DNA of 64,000 nt. Origin: Hydra vulgaris. Its lineage: Eukaryota > Cnidaria > Hydrozoa > Anthoathecata > Hydridae. Below, in pieces: positions 1 to 13,300 of this stretch (its first letter is position 1; each line of letters starts with the position of its first letter). The notes beneath the pieces were generated by a model, which was not told where the DNA came from, searched no databases, and worked only from the letters and a program-made list of their open reading frames with translations. Where the stretch lies: positions 49,551,501 to 49,615,500 of the forward strand of contig NC_088921.1 in the NCBI RefSeq assembly GCF_038396675.1. Direction: 5' to 3'. The translations under genes and the position numbers were made by a program.

Positions 1-636
1 ATTAAAAAAAACTCTACAATGTCTTTGATAGTATAACACTTGTTTCTTCCTGTAGCAAGCTTTATTAAGTTTTAAATTTCAAGTTTTAAAATAAAGGTGT
101 TGGGAAGGAAATGTAACAGAAAACAAAGTAATGTTCCTCCTCCATAAAAATGGCCCCTCAGCCATAGGATAATGAATTTAAAATACATTTAAAATTTTGG
201 CTTTGATATATATATATATACATATCATTTCAAATAATTTCATGCCAATAAAATTATTATCAAACTATTCAAACTATGCTAATTATTTTTATAACATATT
301 TGATGTCCAATTAATCTTTTTTTATTTATCTAATTTAATCCTTTTTTTTAATATTAAGAATTGAAGACTTTATTTTCTAAACAATTTTTACTATTGTTAT
401 TATATTAATTTTATATTTCTATTTTGAAAATGGTTAATTAACATTCTAAATAAATAAACAATCTAATTTCTGTTTAAATATAACATTTTTAAATATAGCC
501 TTTTTACAATTTCCATGCATTTTTAAAAAACTTACAACATTTTTATCATAGTGCATTTTTTACATAAACCAAAACATATACTTTTTATGTCGCTTTTTCT
601 TTCTAATTTTTTAAAACTCATACTCAAATTTCTTAA

Positions 637-840
<204 letters not shown>

Positions 841-1044
841 GAAAAAATCTGAAACTTTTTTTATTTATATGATTATTTGAATATTTTAAAACTTTTTTGT
901 AAAAAAATATAAAATGAAAATCTTTCAAAAGTAGAAGTATATACAAGAGAACCGTATAAGATAGTATAAATAAGAATAATATATAATGTACATTAAAGTA
1001 TAAACTTAGAAATAATAAAAAAATAAAACAATTTATAATAATTA

Positions 1045-1221
<177 letters not shown>

Positions 1222-1279
1222 CGATAGTAATATGTTATAAAAACGATAGTAATATGTTTCATTTTAATAATATAAAGAT

Positions 1280-1584
1280 TTAGGATTCGCATAAATTTAT
1301 CCAATCACTATAATGTAATGTCAAAACACCAACACCTCCACCAAGTCTTCTGTCATTCATGCCAGGGTGAAGCTTCCATTGGTTAACAGTAGAATCATAA
1401 ATTTCAATGGACTTTAAATACGATGTGCCATCAAACCCGCCAACTGCTATAAGTGATCCATTCATAACACCAAGACCAACACCACTTCGACGTGAATTTA
1501 ATGCAACAACAGGAGTCCATTTATTTGTCTTTGGATCGAATTTCTCAACACTGCTAAGTTCTGTAGTATCATCACGACCTCCAA
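1280..1584 (-). CDS. KLHL20: KLHL20 exon 5: kelch blades 5-6 and stop
   Basis: The acceptor TTTCAG precedes 1584; the stop TAA is at 1282-1280. It encodes [36 protein letters not shown] and the closing strand [11 protein letters not shown]. It ends [11 protein letters not shown]. Confidence 0.92.
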
Positions 1585-4500
1585 CTGAAAAGCAAATTAA
1601 GAACAAATAAATAAATTGATATAAAAACATGTGTAGAAATTTTTTTTCTAAATATGTGTTTATATTAAATCTAACTTTGATATTAACAGATGTAAAAGTT
1701 GCAAAAACCAAAAAGTTGAGACTTGCAACTTTTTAACAACAAAAAAAAGATTTTAATTTTTATCCACGATATTTTCATAAAATTTCAAAATAAATTTACA
1801 CCCTTTAAGGGTGGCCAGTCAAATTTGAAAATGAAATTCCATGACTTTTCCATGACTTTTTCATGACTCTTCATAAACTTTTATGATAAATCACTAGAGT
1901 AAAATATTCAGTACTTGCCATGCACCTAGCCATTGCCACTTGTAAGAACATGCAAACCAAAAACTAATTGCTAGAAAGTTCTGAAATCGTGTCTGAACAA
2001 AAATGTCTGATGTTTGCATTATAACTTACTCTTATAGGTGTTTTACCCTAACTCTTACTACAAACTCTAATTTTTGTGCAGATTAAAAAAAATTAAATTT
2101 TTTAATCTTTTAAAAGAATATATATATATATATTTTACTTATGATAAGCTCACTATTTTAAAAAAATGAATAAAATAATCTTTATTAGATAAACTTAAAT
2201 AACTCAAATAACAGTTATTTCTACATAAAACATAATTAAAGAGCTTAGTGCTAAAAGTACTCAAGTCACAAAAAAAATGTTTTAAGAGAATCTGCTTTGA
2301 TGAAAGATATATTGAAATTTGTGTTGATAAACACTTTAAAATAGGGATTTAAAATGGCTGATCCAAGTAGATTTTCTCAAAACATTTGATCTGCAATTTA
2401 AGTACTTTTAGGACCTCTTTAATTGCTAACACAACTTTACTCTAAACATTTTAGGTTTCCGAATAACAAATAACTATCAAGTATAACTTTTTTTGTGCAA
2501 GAATTATTGATATGAATCTTTTATATGAATGGTTAAAGTAACAAAGTTAAAAATTTTGAACAAAAATAAATGTTCGAAAAAATCAAAAGTACTTCACTGA
2601 ATTAAAACTTTCTTTCAAGATATAAAATGACTTTTAAAAATATTTTCCACTTAAAATGTTCAACCAAACAAACTATAAAAACAAGTCCTTGTAAAACTAA
2701 CTTTTTTAAAAATCTATTTCTAATTTACTAATTGCATTATCCAGCTGTTCAATAAGGGTTTGCTTTTCTTTTACTTTTCACCTGAAAGCATTGGCTTTAA
2801 CTAACAATTCCATGGAATTAGATTCTTTTGCTTGAATGCTAAAACGTTAAATTTCTTTGTTTAGGGTAAGGATACACGATTGAATATCTTTGTTTTCTTT
2901 TTTACACCAATAATTTCTTTAGTGATAAGCTTTCTTTTTTCTTCTTTTTTAGTAATAATTTTCTTTTTATTTTCTAAATATTGTACGAATGAGCTAACTT
3001 GCAACTTAATTCATTAGTTATTGTGAAATTGTGAACATCCTGTTTCAATGCGGTTAGATGGTCATAAACAGTACACCGACCAATCAAAGAGGTTTGTTGC
3101 ATGTTCTCAATTAAAAGTTCTTTGTTGACACTAAAACCCCGCTCAACTGACTATGAGATAAAGCGAAAACTAGGATGCAAACTTTCTTAAATAATTCAAA
3201 GTATTTGTTCTCATTTAAGTAAGACATTAAAAACTTGTCAAGTTGCATTTTTAGGCAATCGAATTGCCTGAACTCTTCCTTATTAACTGCTACTACAGAT
3301 TTTGTAAATTCTTCAGACTGATTTTTTTGATTCTTCAGACTGAGACATTAAACAATAATTAAACCCACTGATGTGAAAATTATCATTTTAATATGAAATT
3401 ACAATTAAATTATTTTACATAATTTTTTATTTAAATTTATTAAATATTTTTTATAATAAAATAAATATATTGTGAATTAGGTAAAAAATATTGTTTAACA
3501 ATCACCACCAATAACATTTATATAACTTTTATAGTTTAAATTGATTAAAAACTATCATTAAGTTCTTAAAAAAACAACTTTAAAAGCAATAAACCCAGAT
3601 AATTTTGCAATAACACCTGAACTAAATTGTACTTATAAACCAAAAAGGTTTTGAAGAATATATCAGGATGTTAAAAATAAGGAAAATAATTATAAATAAA
3701 CAAACAAAAAAAAGCAACCTTAACCTGCATATATAAAATTTTGAAAAACAGCAGAACCTAGATGTTTTCTCTTTGTTGCCATTTGGTGGACAAATGTCCA
3801 TGTATTTGTAGAGGGGTTAAAACGCTCTACAGATGCAAGAGGAGATGTTCCGTCAGAGCCACCAATAGCGTATAACAAACCATCAAGAACAGCAACAGCT
3901 ACTCCTATCGTAACAATCAAATCATAGTAAAAAAACATAACATACAAAAAGTGTTTGTTTTAATAGGAAAATTAAATTATTAACTATTTAATATTTTATA
4001 TTACAATTATTCAAATTCTAATAACTAAATTAAATTAAACTAACACTAAGTTAATGTTGTGATTTAAATTAATTCCAACTAATGCCTTTTTTCATAAGGT
4101 AGATTTTGAATTCTACACCATTTCAATTGCTAAAATATTGTATAAAGCCTTTGTTCAACCCCTTTTCAAATATGCAGCACCAATCTAAAATCCATCAAAG
4201 AAATACAATATATCAGCTCTTGAAAAAGTTCAAAGAAGAGCAACTCGAAAAAGAAACCTTTTAGATCTAACTTATGAATCAAAATTAAAAAAGTTTAATG
4301 TTACAACGCTAATTCGCTAGAAATTCATAGGTTAAGAGGAGATTTAACCGAGTGCTTTAATTGTCCATGGTTTAATACAAGTTAAATGGTGTACATCTAC
4401 GTCAAAATGATAGTAAAATCTGAAGAGTTAATGGAAAAATCTGTATACAGAAGAAACCCCATTCCATTCAAAAAGGAATTAATGAATGTTGTCCTTTAGG

Positions 4501-4785
4501 AGAAAATTTTATTTTTAATAGAATAGCCACTGTATGGAATTGTTTTCCTCCATCTATCGTGCTATCTACATCCGTGAAAGTATTTCAAAAAGGATTAGAC
4601 CAATATATTAAAAGCGAATGTTAAAAGTCACCTGCTGCTATAGAGTCTGCTTATTACACACTCATTTAACATAAACATTAAAATTTTTGTTATAAATTAT
4701 TTTAATTGTTATTTTGTTAAATTTCAGCAATAAATAGATATTATTAATACGCATATATAACTTATAAAAATGATTATATATAAAT

Positions 4786-4864
<79 letters not shown>

Positions 4865-4890
4865 CATACATACATACATACATACATACA

Positions 4891-4962
<72 letters not shown>

Positions 4963-7900
4963 TATATATATATTACATAATAATTGATTTAAACTTTTAT
5001 TAATAATTTTGAACTTTTATTATAGAAATAGCACAGACTAATTTTTTAAAGCATATATAGTAAAGTAATTTAAAGTTTACCTAGTCGACGACAATTCATT
5101 GGTGCTATTCGAGACCACATATTTGCTTTTGAATCATATCTTTCCACTATATTTAAACAAGATACTCCATCCTGACCACCCACCGCATACAAGTAACTAA
5201 GAAAAATTGCAACTTCAACAATAGATATAGAGGCATAATATATAAAAGCCCTTTAAAAATAAGGTTATTTTACCATTATTTGACACTGAATATAGTTAGT
5301 GTTACACAACAAACCCCTTGATTTTTTACTTATCTCTAAAAATAATCTTATTACCCATCTAAAACTGCTACACCGACACTAGTTCTACATGTGCTTGTAG
5401 GTGAAACAGCTGAACTCCACTGATTCACTTTAGGATCATATCTTTCAACAGAATTCAAGTAGCTAGACCCATCATGTCCACCAACAGCATATAAAAAATC
5501 ATCTAGCACTGCAACACCAACACCACATCTGCGTTTGTTCATGCTACACATCATGTGCCACTCACAAGTCTGTGAATCATATCTAAAATGGCACAAGCAG
5601 TATTTTAATATTTATCAATATTAAATATTCCAACAATAAGTAATATTTGTAGTATTTCTGTAGTATAGTATATTATATTACAACTAAATTAAACATAATT
5701 GCCACAATAGAAAATGTAGACTTTCAAATTATAGTTAATATTTCTGAAGCTCATAATGCAACTTTCACCAATTATGAGCTTCAGAAATATTAACTATAAT
5801 TAATTTATTACAGACTCCAATGTCACAATGGATTATGAGCCGTTGTAACATTGGAGTCATGGCTCGCTGTGTTGGCAATGTGGGTGTTAAAAAAGTTGAA
5901 ACAAGCTAAACTGTTGCTATATTTGATCAAGAGTGTTGTAATTGAGAGATTACTACACTCTTGATCAAATATAAATGCTGTGATGAGATCAAGAGTGTTG
6001 TAATTGGAGATTAGCAGGTTTGAATACTGGGACAGTGACAATTTAGTAAAGACTAAGGTCTTGAAACAGAATATGATTTATAACAGAGTATGATTTGAAT
6101 TGAGGAAACAACAAAAGTAGAACCCCAAGAAATCTCTAAAACAATTAAATCTTTTGGAATGATAATGGCATTATCATTTTTGGTCAATGTTTTTGTGTGA
6201 AAAAATCTTGTAAAATAGAATGGCAAGTAAAACAAAGAGAGACAACCTTAGCATATGCCAACTTTAGTGTATATAATTTCCATGAGTAGTAAAAAATGAC
6301 TAAAGAAGACATAAATTAGAAGATTTAGTGTTGCCATTCATTCAAGTATTGCCATTCATTATTATAGAATATAAACAACACTGCAATAATTATAAACAGT
6401 AAACAGCTGAGTTTTTATTTGGATTAAAATCAAGTGATTTTCAACTTTATCAACCCTTTAATTCCAGAAGATCAACCTAAGGAAACAATTCAAAACAAAG
6501 GATGTTCCATCCTTGGTCCTGTATTGTTTCCATCTATATTAAAGATCATTGTCAGCATTGACCAACATATGGTCCCCCAGAAGTTACCGAAAATAAAGGG
6601 TTGTAGACTTAGACTCCAGATGAGAAGTTTGTTAAGTAAAAACTTAAAAATCTTGCTAATAATAGAGAGAAGACTGATTGGACATTGGAAATCAAAAATT
6701 AAAAAAAAAAAAATTAACTTTTAGCATCAGAATATGGAATGATTTGGCCTAACAATCGATTAATCTGTTTTTCTGGGATGACAGGAAGAGTGTCAAAAGT
6801 TAAATTACAGGAAAATTTCTTAGCAAACAGTTCTGCCTTATCTTTGGGTAAGGCAATAAGATAGAACCTATGTATTAGAGATAGAATCAGGGGTGGGCTG
6901 GAGCCGGCTCGGTCCAGCTTGCGCGAGCCGGTTGTTAAAATTTTTGAAACTCGGCGAGCCGCTTGTTAAATTAACCCTAAAACCAAAAATAAGCCATTTT
7001 AATAGTATGTTTATGCAAAAAATGCACATCACGCTGATGTGCCACACACTCGCAAACATATCATGTGCGCAACACAATACACACATCATGTGCGTATGTA
7101 AAATATGAAGTGCTTGGCTCTTGCTTGTGAGTGAGTCACAAGTTGTGAAGCTTCGGCACACTGAACATGGTATTGCCCGTTTTATTATTTCCTTAGTTAC
7201 TTGTTACAACTTTATTATTTTTATAATTTGTTTGTTTTCTACAGATTATATAGGGAATGCAAATTTTAACGAAAATAAATCTTTACAGAATTCGGAATTC
7301 CAATTCAATAATATATAATTATTGTTTTATTTGTTTAAAATATGCTTTGAGGAAGCAGATATCGCTTAAAGCTGAGTATCCGAGTCTCGATCAAACTTTT
7401 ATACAAAAGTTACCAGCAACTGAGAAGGCTCACTCAGACTCCACCCTCAATGGCGAAATCAAAATCAAAAATTAGTAGACGCGCTATTCGAAGAATTTCA
7501 TTTCAGATTTAATTCTTGAATTAAAGCTCTGACTTATAAATTATTGAGTTGAGCTGGACAGTATGTTGTACAATAAATTCAATTGATTTTTGTTTTGCAA
7601 CTTTTGCATTAATGTTAAGGGCTTAGTTTTTGTTTTCTAATGCTTACCTATGTACAAAATATTGATGAAACTTATCTAAAAATTATTGATCTAAATAAAT
7701 CAATACACACCGCTCCAGGGTTGGCGCGAGTAGGTGTCATGTGAAGGGGCGCCATTAAATTTTTTGCTAAGTAACAAAAAAAAAAGGTCCTCTTTATTTG
7801 AATTTTGCCGACTAATTGTTCCAAAGGTCTTTGTTTGCCGACTGACTTGTCTAAAAAAAGTCAATTTTGCTGACTAAATTAACACAAAAATTATTCCAGG

Positions 7901-9280
7901 TTATCAAAATTAAACCAAAATCACAGGTTAGCAACTGAAACAAGGGTAAGAAGAGGGCACAATAATGATGTTTCTGCAAATGAACAAGGCATATGGACTC
8001 ATTAATTAATTAGCTAATTAGGCATATACATAGCGTAGTATGTTATATTTGGAATTTATCAGTTTTATTGTGCAATAAATATTTTGTTTAGTTATTTTGT
8101 GCAATAAATGTTTCATTTTGTTATATATATTTTATACTGTACAAAAATTAATGAAGGCAATGTACGCATTTACAGTGTTTTTTTTTTATTTTTAATAATA
8201 GCGAGCCGGTTGTTCAAAATTTGGCAGCCCACCCCTGGATAGAATGATAGACTTGCTTTTGTTAATGACATTGTTAATGATATTACATAAAAGAAATTAA
8301 CACAAGCTAGGGTCAGAGACAAGAAACAAAACAAGAAGTGAAGTGAAGTGATTAAGATTGTCTGTAAAACAAAAAGTTTACAATCTGAGTAAGAGATAGA
8401 GAACAAAAAATTCTAAGCTTTAGTGCCAGCAAAGCCATTGGTACTAAAGCCAAGCCATTCAGTAGGATGAACATTAAAGTCACTAATAACAATAATACTG
8501 GCTGAAAAAGAGAATGGGCTTGGTCAATTTCACAAGAAATAACATAGAAAGGAGTGCAGACTAAGAAATAGAGTGCAGACAAAGAAAAAGGTTATAGAGT
8601 GAGGAGGTGCTAAACAGTAGCACATAAAATATTGATCAGAAGAATTAGACATGATTTCAAAATAGATGAATGATACATAAGTATATAGTCAGATCAAGAA
8701 TGCAACTGATGGAGTTTTTGAAGATCAAGTGTTCATCATCCTTTGCAGAAAAACAATGTAATACCAGCCTAATAGGTGAAGAAGATTCAGCTGGTCAAAA
8801 AAATTTTTCTACTTACCCCTGAAGTATTCTATCTTAAGGAAACTGAAAATAAAGGTGAACAGTGTGTTATATGGTTGTAGTAACAAGTTAGTCACTGAGC
8901 TAACACCACACCAGAGGTTAAAACAGAACACAAACATACATATAGTAACTTATGGGTGAGTTAACATAAGACCAGAGATTAAAACAAAATACTAACATAC
9001 AACTAGTAACTTACAGATGACATACACTAAGGTGAGTGAACTCATGCCAGAGATTCAGACATCACACAAACATACAACATACATACCTACATACACACAC
9101 ACACATACATACATACATACATACATACATACATACATACATACATACATACATACATACATACATACATACATACATACATACATACATACATACATAC
9201 ATAAATACATACATACATACATACAAACATACATACATACATAAATAAATACATACATAAATACATACATACATACATAC

Positions 9281-9311
<31 letters not shown>

Positions 9312-10254
9312 CATACATACATACATACATACATACATACATACATACATACATACATACATACATACATACATACATACATACATACATACATACATAC
9401 ATACATGCATGCACTTTACTTTAAACATATTTGAATCATATATTGAATTAATTATTTTCATATAACACAATAGTTAATGGAGGGGAACATATGGAATGGA
9501 AATGAAGGGGAACATGGAGAATGAAAATGGAGGGGAAGATAAAGAATGAAAATGGAGGGAAACAAAAGGAATGAAAATGGAGGGGAAAATAGGGAATAAA
9601 GATGGAGGGGAACATAAGAAGTAAAAATGGAGGGGAAAATAATGAATGAGTATGTAGAGGAACATAAGAAATGAAAATGGAGCGGAATATAAAGAATGAA
9701 AATGGAGGGAAACAAAGAATGAAAATAATGTGAGATTTGAGGCAAACCTAAAATATTGTTAGAAACAATGGCACATTTTAAGGGTCAAACATTCAAAAAT
9801 TTTTTACTAAAATCTAACTAATAGATTGTGTAATTAAGTCACAAAGTTATTGAATACTTTGACCATCAAATTTTTATTACTTTTACCCAGTTTTATCAAT
9901 ATAAAAATAGGACTCTGATGTATTGCAAGAATTGTAATGTATTGAAGTATTGTCAGAGTATTGCAAAAAATTGCCAAAATCAAGAAAAATCAAGACCATA
10001 ACTTCCTTAACTTTTCTCTTTCTTCTTAACTGTCATTTTCTCTACAAATACAACTTTATAAAAAATATACTCTTGTAAGAACAACGCAATTTGTCTGTGT
10101 ACCTTGATTTGCTGATATTTGAAAGAAGGAATATAATTAGCAGATTAATGAGTATAATTGTGTTATTTTCTATATAGTGCTATTACATTTAGTTTAATAT
10201 ATTTTTTTATTCTCAATTTAGATTATACACAGATATAGTCTAAATTGAGAATAA

Positions 10255-10344
<90 letters not shown>

Positions 10345-13300
10345 AAAATTAATGCTCAATGCTATATATTTATGATAAAAATTGTTGTAGCTTTAATATA
10401 TTTACAACAATACTTTCATAATCTAACAAAAGAAAATATATAATTGTCCTGAGATTTTTTGCATTATCTTCTTTCTTTTCATCTGGTGTGAAGATGATAA
10501 ACATAAAAAATAAGAGCATTAAAGAAGTCTCTTTAATCACTGACCCACAACTAACCACTGACCCACTACTAACCACTGACCCACTACTAACCACTGACCC
10601 ACTACTGTATTAATACTCAACTAAAACAGAAGATAAATTGGTTAATAAAGAATGAGTAATAACCTCCCGAAATTCTTTTAAAGTAATTTATTTACAAGTA
10701 ATTTACTTATTTAATTTGAGCTCCCTTACTCTTCCACTACTCCAGCATAACACTTATCATCAGAGTTTTACAAAACTTAAAAAAAAATTTTTATTTAACT
10801 TCGAAACTACTTTAAAAAAAAAAGATGTTTAAAATATTTTAATTGAAGTAAAGGTAAAAATTTCTTTGTATTATTTAATAAACTCTTTTTTCATACTAGA
10901 TTTTTCTTTTAAAAACTTGTCATACTGTTTTACATTTAAAAAATTTGCCACATATTTTTTTTAATTTTCCCATGATCTTTCTTCTTTCCATTTTTTTTTT
11001 CTCTAGTCATATTTTTATTTTTTGTATTTACCTTGTTATTAATAGAAACTTGTTTGGTTATAAAATTCAAACAAGCTAAAATGTTGAAAATATAAGAATA
11101 TTGGTACAAAAAATAGAATAGTATAAAAACTAATAGTTTTAAAAAAGTATAAAAATTTCAAATAATTATAAATATGATAATTAAGCACTATTTGAGATAT
11201 TGCAATTGTTGACAGACAATTTGTGTTGATGGACCATGGAATGGGAAAAATAATTATTTGTAGGTTTTATCTTTGGGAGGGCACCTAACATAGAAGAAAG
11301 GTGGGATACTTGATCCCAATGCAAGCTTTCCTGGAAAACGCGCGCAGTTGCATGGCTTGTTTGCCCACATTTAAAGTATTTTTTTTGGACACACTGACCA
11401 TGGCAGTTCACATGTTTTAACTTTTAAAGCATTTCAATAATTCATGGCAAAAATGAGGCCGTGGCGCAGTGGTTAGAACGCTTGCTTTATAAGCAGGAGA
11501 TCCAGGTTCGAAACGAGCTTTGCACATATTTTTGCGTCATGGTAAGGAAGGAGGTGTGAACTTCCTGGTTAAATGCACTTCCGCGGTGCTCTGTGACAAG
11601 ACCGTAAGGTCTTCTTGGGGCACCTAAAAAAAAAAAAAAAAAAGCTTAACTTATCTAATGAGAAAAAAAAACAACTCTAAGAAAAGGAAAACAAAATTGT
11701 AACGAAATAGCAAATTTTAATTAAACGAAATAAAAAAAATGAATAATTTGAAATAAGAAAATTATAAACAATTTTTTTTTTTGTATTTTTATACAATTTT
11801 TTATTTTTTTTTTAGGCTGGTTGTTATTTAACTACCGAACATGATACAAGTTGAGGAAAAACACATATTATGTTATATAATGTCTTTTTATTTATATATT
11901 ATATTATGTTATATAATATGTTTTTTTCCTCAACTTGTATCAAGTTCGGTAGTTAAATAACAACCAGCCCAAAAAAAAAATTGTATAAAAATTAAAAAAA
12001 AAAAAAAATTTAACAACAATTGAAATTTTTGATATGCAATTTATTCACGATTTTTATCAGCCAGTATAATTAAGAAACTAATTTGCTGTGTACGCTAGAA
12101 CTATGAGAAATTTTGTAATTATTTTTTCTTACATTTATTCAGTTTTGCATCTTTTCACTTTTAAAAATGTTTTTGCTATATTTGACATTTTTTCTCAATA
12201 TTTATAATAGAAAAATAAGAAAATATGCTATTTATTTGTAAAATATTTTGATTAATAAATTTTGTCATGACAGAAGAAATTAAATGAAAGAATAGTTTCG
12301 AAAAGAAAACAAAAACAGTAAAATATTTAGGTATTTTGTTTATTTGACAAAAATTTTCTTCTTTTAATTTTTAATTTTTTCAAGTTTATTTTATTTAGAC
12401 TTTCTATTTCGTATTTGTTTCCTTTCTTTGAGTATTGCTGTTTCACTCTCTATTGTTTACTTTTTTTTGCCGCAAATTCTTAAAAAAAAATTACTTCAAA
12501 CATGGACGAACAAGGCGTGCGACCACATGTGCTGTCTTGGAAGGCTTGCAATGTAAATTTTGGGACCAGTGTTATTTTATCACTGTTCTGTTGGCACCTT
12601 TAGGTACTATCCTTATTGTTTTTATTTTTTTTTTTACATCAGAAAACACCTTATAATTTAATGAAGATTATTTTATTTTATAACACGCTTAAAACTTTAT
12701 TTTAAGCGTTCGAGGTAAGTGAAAACAACTTTATTTCATCATCAATCAACCACTCATTTAGTTTATGATTATAGATCAAATAAGTCAAACATGACCCAAA
12801 TAAGTCAAACATGTTTAACTTAACCCAATTAACACCATAACATTGGTATTCAAATTGTAACTCCTCTTAGCCTAAAATTTGAACATTTCAAAAAAATGTC
12901 AACTTAGAGATAGTTGATCCTTTAAAAAGGGCATACTTGATCCTAGAATAAGGTATTCCAGGTTCAGTTTAAAATCTAATAATGAATTTTACAATGCACT
13001 TATTTACATGTGGTTTTAAAACTAATCTAATTTTCATTTATAAGTAATAGGGTAATTCCTTGTAAAAGTGGGACAAAAAATTGAAATTTTTCAGTCACCC
13101 TCTCAGATTTCTATCAAATTTGAACCAGTGGTACCTATCAATATAACAAAAAAAAAAAGTAAAGTTTGAGCTCCCAAATCCAAACGGTTCAAAAGTTATG
13201 ACATTTTAAAATTCAGCCTAAAACGTTCTATTTTTTTTCCACTTTCGCTATTATGAACTTTGTAGTAGTACTTCTAATTGAATAATTTAAGATCTAGTGG

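Larger units (their letters stand above)
11240..12640. repeat. Diverged inverted pair of about 150-bp segments
   Basis: Minus-strand 11400-11250 and plus-strand 12475-12620 translate to related peptides: [20 protein letters not shown] against [20 protein letters not shown], followed by aligned WDQ and a [11 protein letters not shown] end. The roughly 1.1 kb between them holds a SINE and a fold-back element. They could be eroded terminal repeats of one element or two insertions of an unrecognised repeat. I cannot name the protein. Confidence 0.5.

Noticed and set aside
5823..6235. Small minus-strand open frames of 60-72 codons
   Set aside because: They overlap palindromic repeats in the KLHL20 intron and have no domain or splice partner.
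11455..11530. Functional tRNA gene
   Set aside because: A and B boxes are present, but the sequence continues into a non-tRNA body with an A tail and has a poorly paired acceptor stem, as in SINEs. The same reasoning applies at 16774, 24102 and 55737, whose bodies are shared between copies.
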